A stretch of DNA of 55,468 bases from AcAMD-5 sp044343935 (lineage in GTDB: Bacteria; Actinomycetota; Actinomycetes; S36-B12; UBA5976). The notes below the pieces were generated by a model. The model was not told where the DNA came from and ran no database searches. It saw only the letters and a program-made list of their open reading frames with translations. Below, in pieces: positions 17,907 through 26,436 of the stretch; the first letter of the stretch is position 1, and every line of letters starts with the position of its first letter. The stretch spans positions 1-55,468 of the forward strand of contig JBIJDU010000009.1 of the NCBI GenBank assembly GCA_044343935.1, written 5' to 3'. The position numbers and the translations under genes are program-made.

Positions 17907-19217
17907 ATGACAACTTTTGAGCCGAAATCCCAATCGTCACTTCGAATAGCCAAAGTGATGCTGCACACATCACCGCTTGATCAAGCCGGTATCGGTGATG
18001 CTGGTGGCATGAACACTTACGTAATTGAGAGCGCAAAGAAGCTTTCTGCTGCAGGCAATGAGGTTGACATTTTCACTCGAGCAGCATCTGCTGAGTTACC
18101 AGATGTTGTAGAGATTGCACCTGGTGTACGGGTAAATCACCTTCATGCCAAGCCATATAACGGAGTAAGCAAAAACGACATACCAGCATTACAAGACCAG
18201 TTCATTTCCGAGTTTTATCGTCATACCAAACAAAGTGGCAATTACGATTTAATTCACTCGCATTATTGGACTTCAGGTACGTTTGCAAAACAGATATCCA
18301 GAGAAACTTCTATTCCATTTGTTCATACTTTCCACACCACAGCTAAAGTAAAGAATTCATCATTGGCAGATGGCGAGCGACCGGAACCCCTGTCTAGATC
18401 AATTGGCGAGGAGAAGGTGGTGAACGAAGCTGCAGCAATTATCGCTAATACTGACTCCGAAGCTGCCGGTTTAGTATCTTTATACGGAGCCTGCCCAGAT
18501 AGAGTTTTCGTTGCAACTCCAGGCGTTAATCTAACTCAATTCCAACCTGGACCGGGCCGCCTAGTTGCACGTGAGATTCTTGGACTCGATCCAAATAAAT
18601 TTATTTTGATGTTTGTCGGACGGGTGCAGCCACATAAAGGCCCCGATGTCTTGATTCGTGCCGTGGCTGAGTTGATTGCTCACAATCCAAACTTACGAAG
18701 CAAAGTGACTGCCTTAATTATTGGTGGTATTTCTGGCGAGGAGAAATCAGATCGAATTGACCAGCTAGATAGATTAAAGAATTTAGCAACTTGGTTAGGT
18801 GTTGGTGACGTAGTTAGGTTTTTACCCCCCGCACCACGAGATGAGTTACCAAATTGGTATCGAGCAGCCGACGTGGTCTGTGTTCCTAGTTATAGTGAAT
18901 CTTTTGGCTTGGTCGCATTAGAGGCTCAAGCCTGCGGTAAGCCTGTATTGGCAACCGCAGTTGGCGGGTTACGCACCGCGGTGTCAGATGGATTCTCCGG
19001 CGTTTTAATTGACGGCCACGATCCAAAGGCCTGGTCCGCTGTGCTATTGCGACTGTTAGCTCAACCGGAGCGACTTTTGACTCTTTCCAAAGGGGCGATA
19101 CTGCATGCTTCACAGTTTGGTTGGGACCAAACTTCAACTGCATTACTTGAGGTGTATCACAAAGCTATTAGAGAATCCCAACAGCTTCGACTCAAAGCAG
19201 CAGTTAGTTTCGACTAG
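17907..19217 (+). CDS. mshA: D-inositol-3-phosphate glycosyltransferase (mycothiol synthesis)
   Basis: MshA joins GlcNAc from UDP-GlcNAc to inositol-3-phosphate, the first step of mycothiol synthesis. The 436-residue GT4-fold protein has the MshA N-terminal signature TSPLDQAGIGDAGGMNTYV, an SHYWTSG segment near residue 115, and the C-terminal nucleotide-sugar site PSYSESFGLVALEAQACGKP with its E-x7-E pattern. Length and motif order match the family closely. It implies that mycothiol is the low-molecular-weight thiol of this organism. It is convergent with the DEAD-box helicase gene, 6 bp apart. Confidence 0.93.
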   Translation: MTTFEPKSQSSLRIAKVMLHTSPLDQAGIGDAGGMNTYVIESAKKLSAAGNEVDIFTRAASAELPDVVEIAPGVRVNHLHAKPYNGVSKNDIPALQDQFISEFYRHTKQSGNYDLIHSHYWTSGTFAKQISRETSIPFVHTFHTTAKVKNSSLADGERPEPLSRSIGEEKVVNEAAAIIANTDSEAAGLVSLYGACPDRVFVATPGVNLTQFQPGPGRLVAREILGLDPNKFILMFVGRVQPHKGPDVLIRAVAELIAHNPNLRSKVTALIIGGISGEEKSDRIDQLDRLKNLATWLGVGDVVRFLPPAPRDELPNWYRAADVVCVPSYSESFGLVALEAQACGKPVLATAVGGLRTAVSDGFSGVLIDGHDPKAWSAVLLRLLAQPERLLTLSKGAILHASQFGWDQTSTALLEVYHKAIRESQQLRLKAAVSFD

Positions 19218-19223
19218 GTAGCG

Positions 19224-20579
19224 CTATCTGCTATTGCGTGGCTTCCTGCCCGAAGCATTCCGTTCTCGATCAATGCTTTTCTTATTGTCTGATCTAGTGC
19301 GCGATTTTGAACGCCTGTTATTGCGATCACTACGGCTACGGTTTTTCTGAGTTCTTTTAATTGGTTCTTCGACCACTGGTAGTGAAATTGGAACACCGCT
19401 TGGCTTCTTTGCGCCAGTAATTCGCACCAATTCTTGATCCATGGGCATAACGGTGATTACTTTGGTTTCAATACCAGCGCGAGAAGTCATACCGCTAACA
19501 ATCTTCTGTTCTTGTTTGGTCACGAGCGTGACCACACGGCCGGCCTTGCCAGCACGGGCAGTTCGGCCCGAACGGTGCAGATAATCTTTGTGATCTGCAG
19601 GAGCATCAAAATGCAACACAAGATCTACATCATCTACATGAATTCCCCTAGCAGCAACATCGGTTGCAACTAATACACCCGAGTTCTGCTTCTTAAAATC
19701 TGAGAGCGTACGAGTTCGGATTGCCTGAGATTTTCCGCCATGCAAAGTCCCTACTTTAACCCCAACGTTTGCCAAATTAGCTGACAACTTGTCAGCCCCC
19801 CGCTTAGTTCTGGTAAAGATGATTGCTTTTCCATCTCGCGCCGCAATCTGGCTAGTTATATTTGCTTTGTCGCCATGACTTACCAAAAATACATAGTGGA
19901 CTGATCTTGACTTGGTTCCTGCCATATCTGCTACTTCATGAATTTTTGGATTTACCAAATATTGTTTCACTAACACATCTACGTCTCTATCTAAAGTGGC
20001 AGAGAATAAAAACCGCTGCCCACCGGGCTTTACTGTGTTAAGAATTCTTCGCACATCGGGCAAAAATCCCATATCAGCCATCTGATCAGCTTCATCTAGC
20101 ACCATGATCTCAACATCATCCATTCGAACGTGCTTTTTCTCAATTAGATCCAGTAAGCGACCCGGTGTTGCTACCACTACTCCAACTGATCGTTTCATAG
20201 CAGCCACTTGCTTTCCATAAGACAGACCACCGGCAATCAGTACGCTCTCCTGACCTACGGACTTACCAAGTTTGAAAATAACTTCGTTGATCTGCTGTGC
20301 TAACTCGCGCGTAGGTGCAAGCACTACCGCCAATGGTCTGCTTGGTTTTGCCCGCAGCCCGTTAAGATTGTTAAGAAGTGATAAACCGAATGCAAGTGTT
20401 TTGCCCGATCCAGTCTGGCCCTTGCCCAAAATGTCATGGCCAGCAAGAGCATCTGGAATTGTGGCTACTTGGATTGGAAATGGCGTAACGATTCCTTGCG
20501 AATCTAATGCATTTACCAGTTTAGGATCCAGTCCTAGCTTTCGAAATGTTTGCTGTTTTGCAGCAGTATTAACCGTCAT
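19224..20579 (-). CDS. DEAD-box ATP-dependent RNA helicase
   Basis: All core motifs are present: the Q-motif region, GQTGSGKT (I), PTRELAQQ (Ia), VATPGRL, DEAD (II), SAT (III), and HRSGRTARAGKAG (VI). After about residue 385 comes a tail very rich in Arg, Lys, Ser and Asn, which probably holds RNA. The class is RhlE/DeaD-like and such enzymes help ribosome assembly or mRNA turnover, often in the cold. The upstream spacer is nearly 500 bp, so a long 5' leader is possible. It is convergent with mshA. Confidence 0.93.
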   Translation of the reverse strand: MTVNTAAKQQTFRKLGLDPKLVNALDSQGIVTPFPIQVATIPDALAGHDILGKGQTGSGKTLAFGLSLLNNLNGLRAKPSRPLAVVLAPTRELAQQINEVIFKLGKSVGQESVLIAGGLSYGKQVAAMKRSVGVVVATPGRLLDLIEKKHVRMDDVEIMVLDEADQMADMGFLPDVRRILNTVKPGGQRFLFSATLDRDVDVLVKQYLVNPKIHEVADMAGTKSRSVHYVFLVSHGDKANITSQIAARDGKAIIFTRTKRGADKLSANLANVGVKVGTLHGGKSQAIRTRTLSDFKKQNSGVLVATDVAARGIHVDDVDLVLHFDAPADHKDYLHRSGRTARAGKAGRVVTLVTKQEQKIVSGMTSRAGIETKVITVMPMDQELVRITGAKKPSGVPISLPVVEEPIKRTQKNRSRSDRNNRRSKSRTRSDNKKSIDRERNASGRKPRNSR

Positions 20580-21069
20580 TATTCTTCACCATTCACCTTG
20601 ACATGTATGTCTTGGTGTAGCTCTTCGTGGTGACGAAATTAAGACTTACATATGGATTCGTTACTTACGAATCACCGTTAGCTAGGAGTTTGTTTCTAGC
20701 AGGAGTTAAAGATACCTCATCTTCAGGATTTAATTAGCATTGGGGGCTCAACCAGGTGAAATCTACCTTGGCTTGTTCGGTTCCTTGCGGGTTAAGAATC
20801 TGAATTATCTAAAAAAGGGATTCGTCAATATTTCGGTACCGTGGTGTATCAGTTTAGAAATCAACGAGAAATTTAGGTGGAAATTGACTGCAATAAACTC
20901 TTACTGGCCTGACACGAATGAACAATTTATACACCGGTAGTTGCCTCTGCTAGTTTAAGGATTAATACTCGCCGGTAGCATTATTAATTTACGGTAACTT
21001 GTAAGTAACCTAGTATTCTGAACGTGTTCTGGCTAAACTCCAACGAACTTTTTTGACGAAAGAGAGCCA
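20580..21069. other. 490-bp intergenic region between helicase and fadD promoters
   Basis: No believable gene is seen; the 66-codon frame at 20740-20940 lacks a ribosome site and any recognisable domain. A GATTCGT/ACGAATC hairpin (20655-20673) and a TCGT-CACC-ACGA hairpin near 20627 could belong to the helicase leader. The TAGTATTCT stretch near 21011 is a possible -10 of fadD. Nothing here matches an RNA family I know. Confidence 0.4.
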
Positions 21070-22800
21070 ATGCCGCAACAGCCATGGTTATCTAATTATC
21101 CCAGCAAGGTAAATCCCCAACTGGCAAAAATTGAAGTTGCTCATCTACCCGCACTCATTCGTGCCGCAAGCTCAACTTATGCTAATGAAATTGCATTTAC
21201 GCAATGCATGCCCAATGGTATGAATGGATCCTTAACCTACAAGCAAGTTGATGATCTTTCGGATGACTTTGCCGTTTATCTTCGTGAAGTACTTGGTCTA
21301 AGTTTTGGCGATCGAGTCGCGGTCCAGATGCCAAATTGCTTGAGTTATCCCATTGTTGCATTTGGCGTGCTCAAAGCCGGCTGCATTTTGGTGAATACTA
21401 ATCCGCTATACACGGTAACCGAGATGGTTCACCAATTCAAAGATTCCCAGGCAAAGGTCTTAGTTACCATCGACATGTTTGCAGATCGCTTCGCCGAGGT
21501 GCTAGCAAAAACTCAAGTTGAGTCTGTCATAACAGTAAAGATTTCTGAATTCTTTCCACCAGTAGTTAGAGGTGTGATAAGAATGGTGCAAAAGTTCTGG
21601 AACAGATCCTTGCCAAAAATCACAGTTGACCATACAAAATTTGGTAATGCCCTAAGTCAAGGCCGAAGTAACGAAAAGCGAAACCAAGTTGTCGGATACG
21701 CGGACCAAATTGATCAAGACACTGTTGCTGCGCTGCAATACACCGGCGGTACTACCGGCGTATCCAAAGGAGCGATGCTCTCCCATCAAAACTTAGTTGC
21801 CAATACCATTCAAATGATGCAGATGCTTGGAACCTTTATCAGATTTGGCAAAGAAACGGTCATTACTGCACTGCCGCTCTACCATATCTTTGCCTTTACG
21901 GTAAATCTGTTGGGTTTTTATCATGTTGGTGGCCGAAACATCATAATTCCTAACCCTCGACCCCCAAGCAACTTAAAGCGAGCTTTTGAAAACTACAAGA
22001 TAACTTGGGTTACTGGCGTTAACACTTTGTATAACGCACTATTAAAGGAGCGCTGGTTCCAAGATGGTCCGCCAACTCACATCAGAGCATCTGTTGCAGG
22101 TGGAATGGCGCTGCACCAAGCTGTAGCTGAAGATTGGGAGAAAATTACTAACGCTCCTCTAGTTGAAGGCTTTGGCTTAACGGAGTCTGCTCCAGTTTTA
22201 ACGTTTAATCCACTTGATGGCAGTGCCAAACCAGGCTCAATTGGGGTCCCAGTTCCATCCACTGACATTCGATTAATTGACGATAGTGGTCAACCAGTAG
22301 CTATTGGCGAATCAGGTGAGTTAATCGCTTATGGGCCGCAAATCATGCTTGGATATTGGAACAATCCAACCGAATCAGCAGCTGTTTTGAAGGATGGTTG
22401 GCTTCATACTGGAGATATTGCCCAGATGGATCAGGATGGCTACTTCAAAATTGTTGATCGTAAGAAAGATGTAATTATTGTTAGCGGATTTAACGTATAC
22501 CCAAACGAAATTGAAGAACAAATTGCGAAAGTTAATGGTGTTAAAGAAGTTGGCGTAATTGGCTTACCAGATGAGAAAACTGGTGAACGAGTTTGTGCTT
22601 ACATTGTCACCACGTCTGGGCCTATAAGTGAACAACAGATTGTTGATCACTGCCAAAGAGACTTAGCTAGATACAAATTGCCAAAGTCGATTGTTTTTGT
22701 TGATGAGTTGCCAAAGAGTCCAGTTGGGAAAATTCTTCGACGTGAATTGCGAAGAATTGCAATGAGTGACTTAGCCAATCAGAATCAGAAGGACTCGTGA
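21070..22800 (+). CDS. fadD: Long-chain fatty-acid--CoA ligase (FadD-type)
   Basis: This 576-residue ANL-superfamily enzyme activates fatty acids through an acyl-AMP. It shows the P-loop YTGGTTGVSKGAMLSH near residue 225, the GFGLTES motif, the GWLHTGDIAQMDQDGYF aspartate motif, the hinge DRKKDVI, and the catalytic lysine in SPVGKILRREL close to the C-terminus. Ribosome binding site GAAAGAGAG precedes the ATG. Its stop codon overlaps the start of the transporter gene as TGATG, so the two are coupled. Chain-length preference cannot be read. Confidence 0.92.
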   Translation: MPQQPWLSNYPSKVNPQLAKIEVAHLPALIRAASSTYANEIAFTQCMPNGMNGSLTYKQVDDLSDDFAVYLREVLGLSFGDRVAVQMPNCLSYPIVAFGVLKAGCILVNTNPLYTVTEMVHQFKDSQAKVLVTIDMFADRFAEVLAKTQVESVITVKISEFFPPVVRGVIRMVQKFWNRSLPKITVDHTKFGNALSQGRSNEKRNQVVGYADQIDQDTVAALQYTGGTTGVSKGAMLSHQNLVANTIQMMQMLGTFIRFGKETVITALPLYHIFAFTVNLLGFYHVGGRNIIIPNPRPPSNLKRAFENYKITWVTGVNTLYNALLKERWFQDGPPTHIRASVAGGMALHQAVAEDWEKITNAPLVEGFGLTESAPVLTFNPLDGSAKPGSIGVPVPSTDIRLIDDSGQPVAIGESGELIAYGPQIMLGYWNNPTESAAVLKDGWLHTGDIAQMDQDGYFKIVDRKKDVIIVSGFNVYPNEIEEQIAKVNGVKEVGVIGLPDEKTGERVCAYIVTTSGPISEQQIVDHCQRDLARYKLPKSIVFVDELPKSPVGKILRRELRRIAMSDLANQNQKDS

Positions 22801-23771
22801 TGCATATTTCAAGCATGCTGCTACAGGCTCAGGCACAGGTCTCCGAGCAAGATGTCGTAACACCGTTTGAAGAAGTGCTGCTGGTGGTGATGGTTTTCGT
22901 GATCATGTTTGGTCTAGGGGCAGGTTTAACACCGCGAGATTTCCGCCAAGCTCTGCGTCGACCATGGGGATTAATCATCGGTTGGGTGACTCAATTTGGC
23001 ATCATGCCAATTTTGACTTATTTATTGATAATCACTTTTCTATTTCAACTTCCCCGTGAATATGCAATACCGGTCGCGATTGGTGCCATGATCATGGGCA
23101 GTGTGCCCGCTGGAACTACTTCTAATATTTTTACTTATTTCTCGAAGGGTAATCTGGCCCTGAGTGTCATGATGACTACGAATTCAACCTTGTGGGCAAT
23201 AGTTATGACACCACTTTCGTTATTCATCTTTCTGGGATTGCTTCTACCCGATGACGCAGGCACTCAACAAATTCCACCACGAAACATTATTGTGACATTA
23301 GTGCTTCTGTTGATTCCAGTTATATTGGGCATGCTAATTCGAAAGTTCAGCGCCAACATTGGTGCTGTTCTTGAATTGCTTGGTGGTTTATTTGGTGTCT
23401 TCTTTATTTTGTTCCTGCTATCAACTTGGGTGCCACGAAACTGGGGCCTGCTTTCCGCAACGCCATGGCAAACTTATGTGGTTGCAATCGGAATTGGTTT
23501 TTTTGGAATTACAATTGCGTACTTACTAACCCGTGGATTCAAAATGCATCCCATGAATGCTCGCACCATTGCGCTAGAAACTGGAATTCAAAATGGACCT
23601 TTAGCTATTGCAATAGTGCTACTTAACTTCAGAGATGATCCAACCATTGGATTAGTTTTGATTGTGCCTGCGTTGTATTCATTATTTATTGTTTTGGTAT
23701 CCACCGCAGTAACAATTTGGTTCCGAAGAGCAAATTTGGCCGAAGAGCAGAAGATTCCAAGTTTGCTTTGA
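22800..23771 (+). CDS. Bile acid:sodium symporter (BASS) family transporter
   Basis: About nine to ten hydrophobic segments, with MFGLGAGLTPRDF near residue 40 and a conserved MGSVPAGTTSN crossover segment near 100, place it in the SBF/BASS family. Members carry organic anions with sodium; the bile-acid name is historical. GTG 22797 and ATG 22800 are both possible starts; the TGATG overlap with fadD means translation is coupled. Operon partnership suggests a carboxylate or lipid-related substrate, which is inference only. Confidence 0.85.
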   Translation: MHISSMLLQAQAQVSEQDVVTPFEEVLLVVMVFVIMFGLGAGLTPRDFRQALRRPWGLIIGWVTQFGIMPILTYLLIITFLFQLPREYAIPVAIGAMIMGSVPAGTTSNIFTYFSKGNLALSVMMTTNSTLWAIVMTPLSLFIFLGLLLPDDAGTQQIPPRNIIVTLVLLLIPVILGMLIRKFSANIGAVLELLGGLFGVFFILFLLSTWVPRNWGLLSATPWQTYVVAIGIGFFGITIAYLLTRGFKMHPMNARTIALETGIQNGPLAIAIVLLNFRDDPTIGLVLIVPALYSLFIVLVSTAVTIWFRRANLAEEQKIPSLL

Positions 23772-23802
23772 TTGATCAACTAAAGAGATACTTTGATCAA
23801 TC
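23770..23802 (+). terminator. Hairpin after the BASS transporter gene
   Basis: GATTGATCAA and TTGATCAATC pair perfectly (10 bp) around a 13-base loop and overlap the stop codon. There is no tight T-run, so this is a weak terminator candidate. Confidence 0.45.
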
Positions 23803-23866
23803 GATGTTTGTGATATTAATCGTTGATGCCAAGTTTTGAGACTATGATTTCAAAACAGTTTGTTAA

Positions 23867-24313
23867 TTAATTGCTTACGACTTCAACCCGACCATTTAAG
23901 TTTCTTGCCTTTATCACTCGCTCTTTAACAATGGTTTTTATAGCTGGATCAACTGATTTGGCATATTCACAAACCAGTTGGGCACGAAGCAGCACAACGC
24001 GATACATGGACTCTCGTTGCCCGGCCAGACTTAGACCGGTACAACGGAAGTTTTGATTTCCATTGCCCTTGGCCAAGATTTTTCTAATTTCAGATTTTTG
24101 TTTAGGTGTCAGAGCCGTGGCTGCACCTGGGTGATCTGATAAGACTTTGACAATTCTGGTGGCGGAATCGCTTTTTTGAACTTGAGAAATTATCAGGACT
24201 TCATTTTGAGTATTTGAAATATACTCATGAAAGTTAGTTGCGCTAGCAGAAGTTGGGGTAATTAACAGCCCTAGCAAGACCGGTACGGACGCTGATTTTG
24301 ACCAAAGCCTCAT
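23867..24313 (-). CDS. Small secreted protein with OmpA-like C-terminal segment
   Basis: The 148-residue product starts with a signal peptide (cut likely after SASA near residue 25). The C-terminal half, LTPKQKSEIRKILAKG followed by FRCTGLSLAG and RAQLVCEYAKS, resembles the short OmpA-like peptidoglycan-associating segments found in many actinobacterial secreted proteins. The usual long OmpA domain is much reduced. It is a single gene, convergent with the BASS transporter. A wall-binding role is inference from that resemblance. Confidence 0.6.
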   Translation of the reverse strand: MRLWSKSASVPVLLGLLITPTSASATNFHEYISNTQNEVLIISQVQKSDSATRIVKVLSDHPGAATALTPKQKSEIRKILAKGNGNQNFRCTGLSLAGQRESMYRVVLLRAQLVCEYAKSVDPAIKTIVKERVIKARNLNGRVEVVSN

Positions 24314-24354
24314 CTGTCAAACCCTTTTCCTGCTGGCTCAGAGCATATCTAGTA

Positions 24355-24393
24355 GTAAAGTATAGAATGAGATTTATTTCTTTCTCACTTTAC
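24355..24393. other. Interrupted hairpin in the spacer between DUF418 and OmpA-like genes
   Basis: GTAAAG/CTTTAC and TGAGA/TCTCA pair in register with a one-sided seven-base internal loop. It lies 127 bp past the DUF418 stop and 41 bp before the OmpA-like start. It could end the DUF418 transcript or lie in the next leader. Confidence 0.35.
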
Positions 24394-24519
24394 GACATAG
24401 CGAGAGTAAACCTAGGTAAATCCTTACTCTAGGGGCGAACAAATCTTCGATTCCTTGGCGAGAACCAAAAGAATACGAATTTCTTCTTGGACATGACTTC
24501 CTGCCTTTCTAATTCGAGG

Positions 24520-25710
24520 TCAATGAAGAACATCCTGATGCTTCTTCTTTGAAGGTTTTATAAAAACGTAACTCAAGTCCAAAGCTTTGTTCATCAATTT
24601 TTCTAGAGGACCTTGATTAAATCGCTTCAACCACAATGTTGATAAAAGGGTGAGAGTAAGCCAGATTCCTATGGCAAGAAGTAAAACCGCCCATGTTTGG
24701 AGTTGTTGATAAAGCCCCAGTCCCCAAGCTCCAAAAACAACTGAAGTTATCACGGACTGAGAAATGTAATTAGTCAGCGACATTTGGCCAGCAGGAGCCA
24801 TCCAAGAGATTGTTTTAGGTCTAATCGATGAGAGTTTGCGAATAATTCCAATATAAGCCATGGAAAGTAATGGCGCAGTTAAAAATGCGATAAGTAAGGT
24901 TGATAGATAAAGTGCTTCTGAAGGTTCTGCGGATTGCTCATTTTGCACCAACAAAAAAGCAGCAAATGCTTGAATAGGAAGTCCGATAAATAGCCCGAAC
25001 TTGATCATTCTTGAATTTTGAACTTTATCGTAATCATTAGAAAGAAATTTGCTTCTAGCCAATCTCATGCCAAGTAAAAATGCCGCAAATGCTATTCCAC
25101 CCTGAAGAAAAATTCCCGATATGAGTCCAAACAACCAAAGTTCAACGCGGGGTCCAATTGCTTCGATGAAGGTTCCGCTACGTAAAACTTCGTCAAGTCT
25201 AGGTTCTATATACTCGACACTCATCAGCTCGGGAAAATAGCGCTCCCCAATTAACAAACTTACGGCAGCGAGAGAAATCAATAACCCAAATAACGCATAG
25301 ATCACACGTGTCCAGGTTTTAATGACACTGTCAGCTCTAAACATGAAGGCCAAAAGAAGAAGTCCGAAAAGGCCGTAAAGGAAGATGATGTCACCATGCC
25401 AAAAGAAGGTGAAGTGAATAGCGCCAAAGGCCATCAGCGCAAAACAACGTCTTATCCAGCGTCCCTTGTTTGCTTTATCGTTCTTGATAATGTAACTAGA
25501 GCTGTAGCCGAAAAGAAAAGAGAAGAGAATATAAAACTTTCCGGCAAATATTGCAGCAATAATCCAAGTAGCTCCCCCATTTAGAAGTCCATAGGTCCAC
25601 TCACCTCTAGCGCCCTGATCGCTGCTAAGCGCCATAAACTGAATGTTGACCACAAGGATGCCAAGGAGTGCAAAACCTCTTAAAGCATCAGGGGTGATTT
25701 CGCGTTCCAT
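24520..25710 (-). CDS. DUF418 family multi-pass membrane protein (YeiB-like)
   Basis: The protein starts MEREITPDALRGFALLGILVVN, compared here only by its hallmark DALRGFALLGI, and has about ten hydrophobic segments. The C-terminal part with SLTNYISQSVI and a following Trp/Gly-rich segment is the DUF418 domain. The frame is open to 25773, but the ATG at 25710 overlaps the upstream stop codon as TGATG, which fixes the start and shows coupling to the small-multidrug-export gene. Function of the family is not established; members resemble membrane acyltransferases. Confidence 0.85.
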   Translation of the reverse strand: MEREITPDALRGFALLGILVVNIQFMALSSDQGARGEWTYGLLNGGATWIIAAIFAGKFYILFSFLFGYSSSYIIKNDKANKGRWIRRCFALMAFGAIHFTFFWHGDIIFLYGLFGLLLLAFMFRADSVIKTWTRVIYALFGLLISLAAVSLLIGERYFPELMSVEYIEPRLDEVLRSGTFIEAIGPRVELWLFGLISGIFLQGGIAFAAFLLGMRLARSKFLSNDYDKVQNSRMIKFGLFIGLPIQAFAAFLLVQNEQSAEPSEALYLSTLLIAFLTAPLLSMAYIGIIRKLSSIRPKTISWMAPAGQMSLTNYISQSVITSVVFGAWGLGLYQQLQTWAVLLLAIGIWLTLTLLSTLWLKRFNQGPLEKLMNKALDLSYVFIKPSKKKHQDVLH

Positions 25711-26177
25711 CAATTCTCCTGAAAAACTTCGAAATTTATGTCGAGCGCCATCATGACTAATGCAATCAAGCAAGCCCAGGCAACCATACTTAGTGAAATC
25801 AATGCTGATGCTCTAAACGGTTTTACGCCCGCAGCCACCGATGCTGCAGCCGCAAATTGAGTGCCGATGATTATGGGTCCCAGGAAAGCCATTCCATAGA
25901 TTCCATACTTATCAAAGGCCTTCAAGGCTTTTTCAAACTTAACTGAGTCTCCTCTTTTTCCTTTCGAAATCCTTCTTTTAATGATTTTTTGTCTGATCTT
26001 GTCACTCAAGTAGGCAAATAAAAAAATGGTAATCGCGTTCCCAATCGCAGCTGCCGATACAGTTGCAACAGGGTTTAGACCCAGAGCAATGCCGCTAGGA
26101 ACTACCGCAATCGCTTCCATCCAAGGTATTGCTCCTGCGATGAAAACCCCTAGCAGTCCCCAATCTTCGATGTTCAT
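25710..26177 (-). CDS. Small multidrug export family membrane protein (Sm_multidrug_ex)
   Basis: The 155-residue protein has four to five hydrophobic segments and the family's AIPWMEAIAVVPSGIALGL opening, then a basic cytoplasmic loop (KIRQKIIKRRISKGKRG) and FLGPIIIGTQFAAAASVAAG. The ATG at 26177 was preferred; an ATG at 26189 adds four residues. Neither has a ribosome site, so a leaderless mRNA is likely. Two palindromes lie exactly over the start region. It is the first gene of an operon with the DUF418 gene. Despite the family name, no substrate has been settled. Confidence 0.75.
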   Translation of the reverse strand: MNIEDWGLLGVFIAGAIPWMEAIAVVPSGIALGLNPVATVSAAAIGNAITIFLFAYLSDKIRQKIIKRRISKGKRGDSVKFEKALKAFDKYGIYGMAFLGPIIIGTQFAAAASVAAGVKPFRASALISLSMVAWACLIALVMMALDINFEVFQEN

Positions 26178-26204
26178 GCTATGTAGCATATATGCTATAT
26201 AGCA
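26177..26204 (-). promoter_or_regulatory. Twin 12-bp palindromes over the start of the membrane operon
   Basis: TGCTATGTAGCA (26177-26188) and TGCTATATAGCA (26193-26204) are separated by TATA, with centres 16 bp apart. Because the start codon lies at the edge of the first copy, a bound dimer pair would block transcription or initiation. The cognate repressor is not in this window. Confidence 0.6.
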
Positions 26205-26376
26205 TTAATGCAACATTAGAACATAATCAATTGATTGGTTTCGGGGCTGAACGATTAGATCTTGGAAGTTTGCCCAGTGAGGTGAATTAAATCCTTCCCT
26301 TCATCTGGCATGGGCCGTTTCGAAAAGCAAACATGAGCCCATTTCTGATAAAAGTCAAATCACGAAGAGCAATTAA

Positions 26377-26402
26377 ACGAGGCGGAATTTTACCCGCCTC
26401 GT
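26377..26402 (-). terminator. Terminator displaced from rnpB
   Basis: On the minus strand ACGAGGCGG and CCGCCTCGT form a perfect 9-bp stem around eight bases, followed by TTTAATT. It begins nine bases past the outermost copy of the rnpB tail repeat. That is where the rnpB terminator would stand if the two cassettes were absent. Confidence 0.75.
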
Positions 26403-26410
26403 CTCATTTA

Positions 26411-26433
26411 AAGAAGAGTCGCCCTATAAGCCG
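26411..26433 (-). repeat. rnpB 3'-tail direct repeat, copy A (outer)
   Basis: All 23 bases are identical to 27235-27257, which is the 3' end of rnpB. Similarity stops abruptly on the inner side after GCCG. The displaced terminator lies directly outside. This copy has the position expected of an attachment-site boundary. Confidence 0.85.
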
Positions 26434-26436
26434 AAA

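Noticed and set aside
20740..20940. 66-codon frame in the helicase-fadD spacer
   Set aside because: No ribosome site, no domain and no sign of codon constraint; more likely chance in an AT-rich spacer.
21020..21029. GAACGTGTTC, resembling an SOS box, upstream of fadD
   Set aside because: The half-site spacing is two bases instead of four, and fadD is not a usual SOS gene.
26243..26253. GGGGCTGAACG, identical to the 5' end of actinobacterial tmRNA
   Set aside because: Only 11 bases match; no tag reading frame, no T-arm and no CCA-like 3' end follow, so it is probably chance, though it lies in the accessory region.
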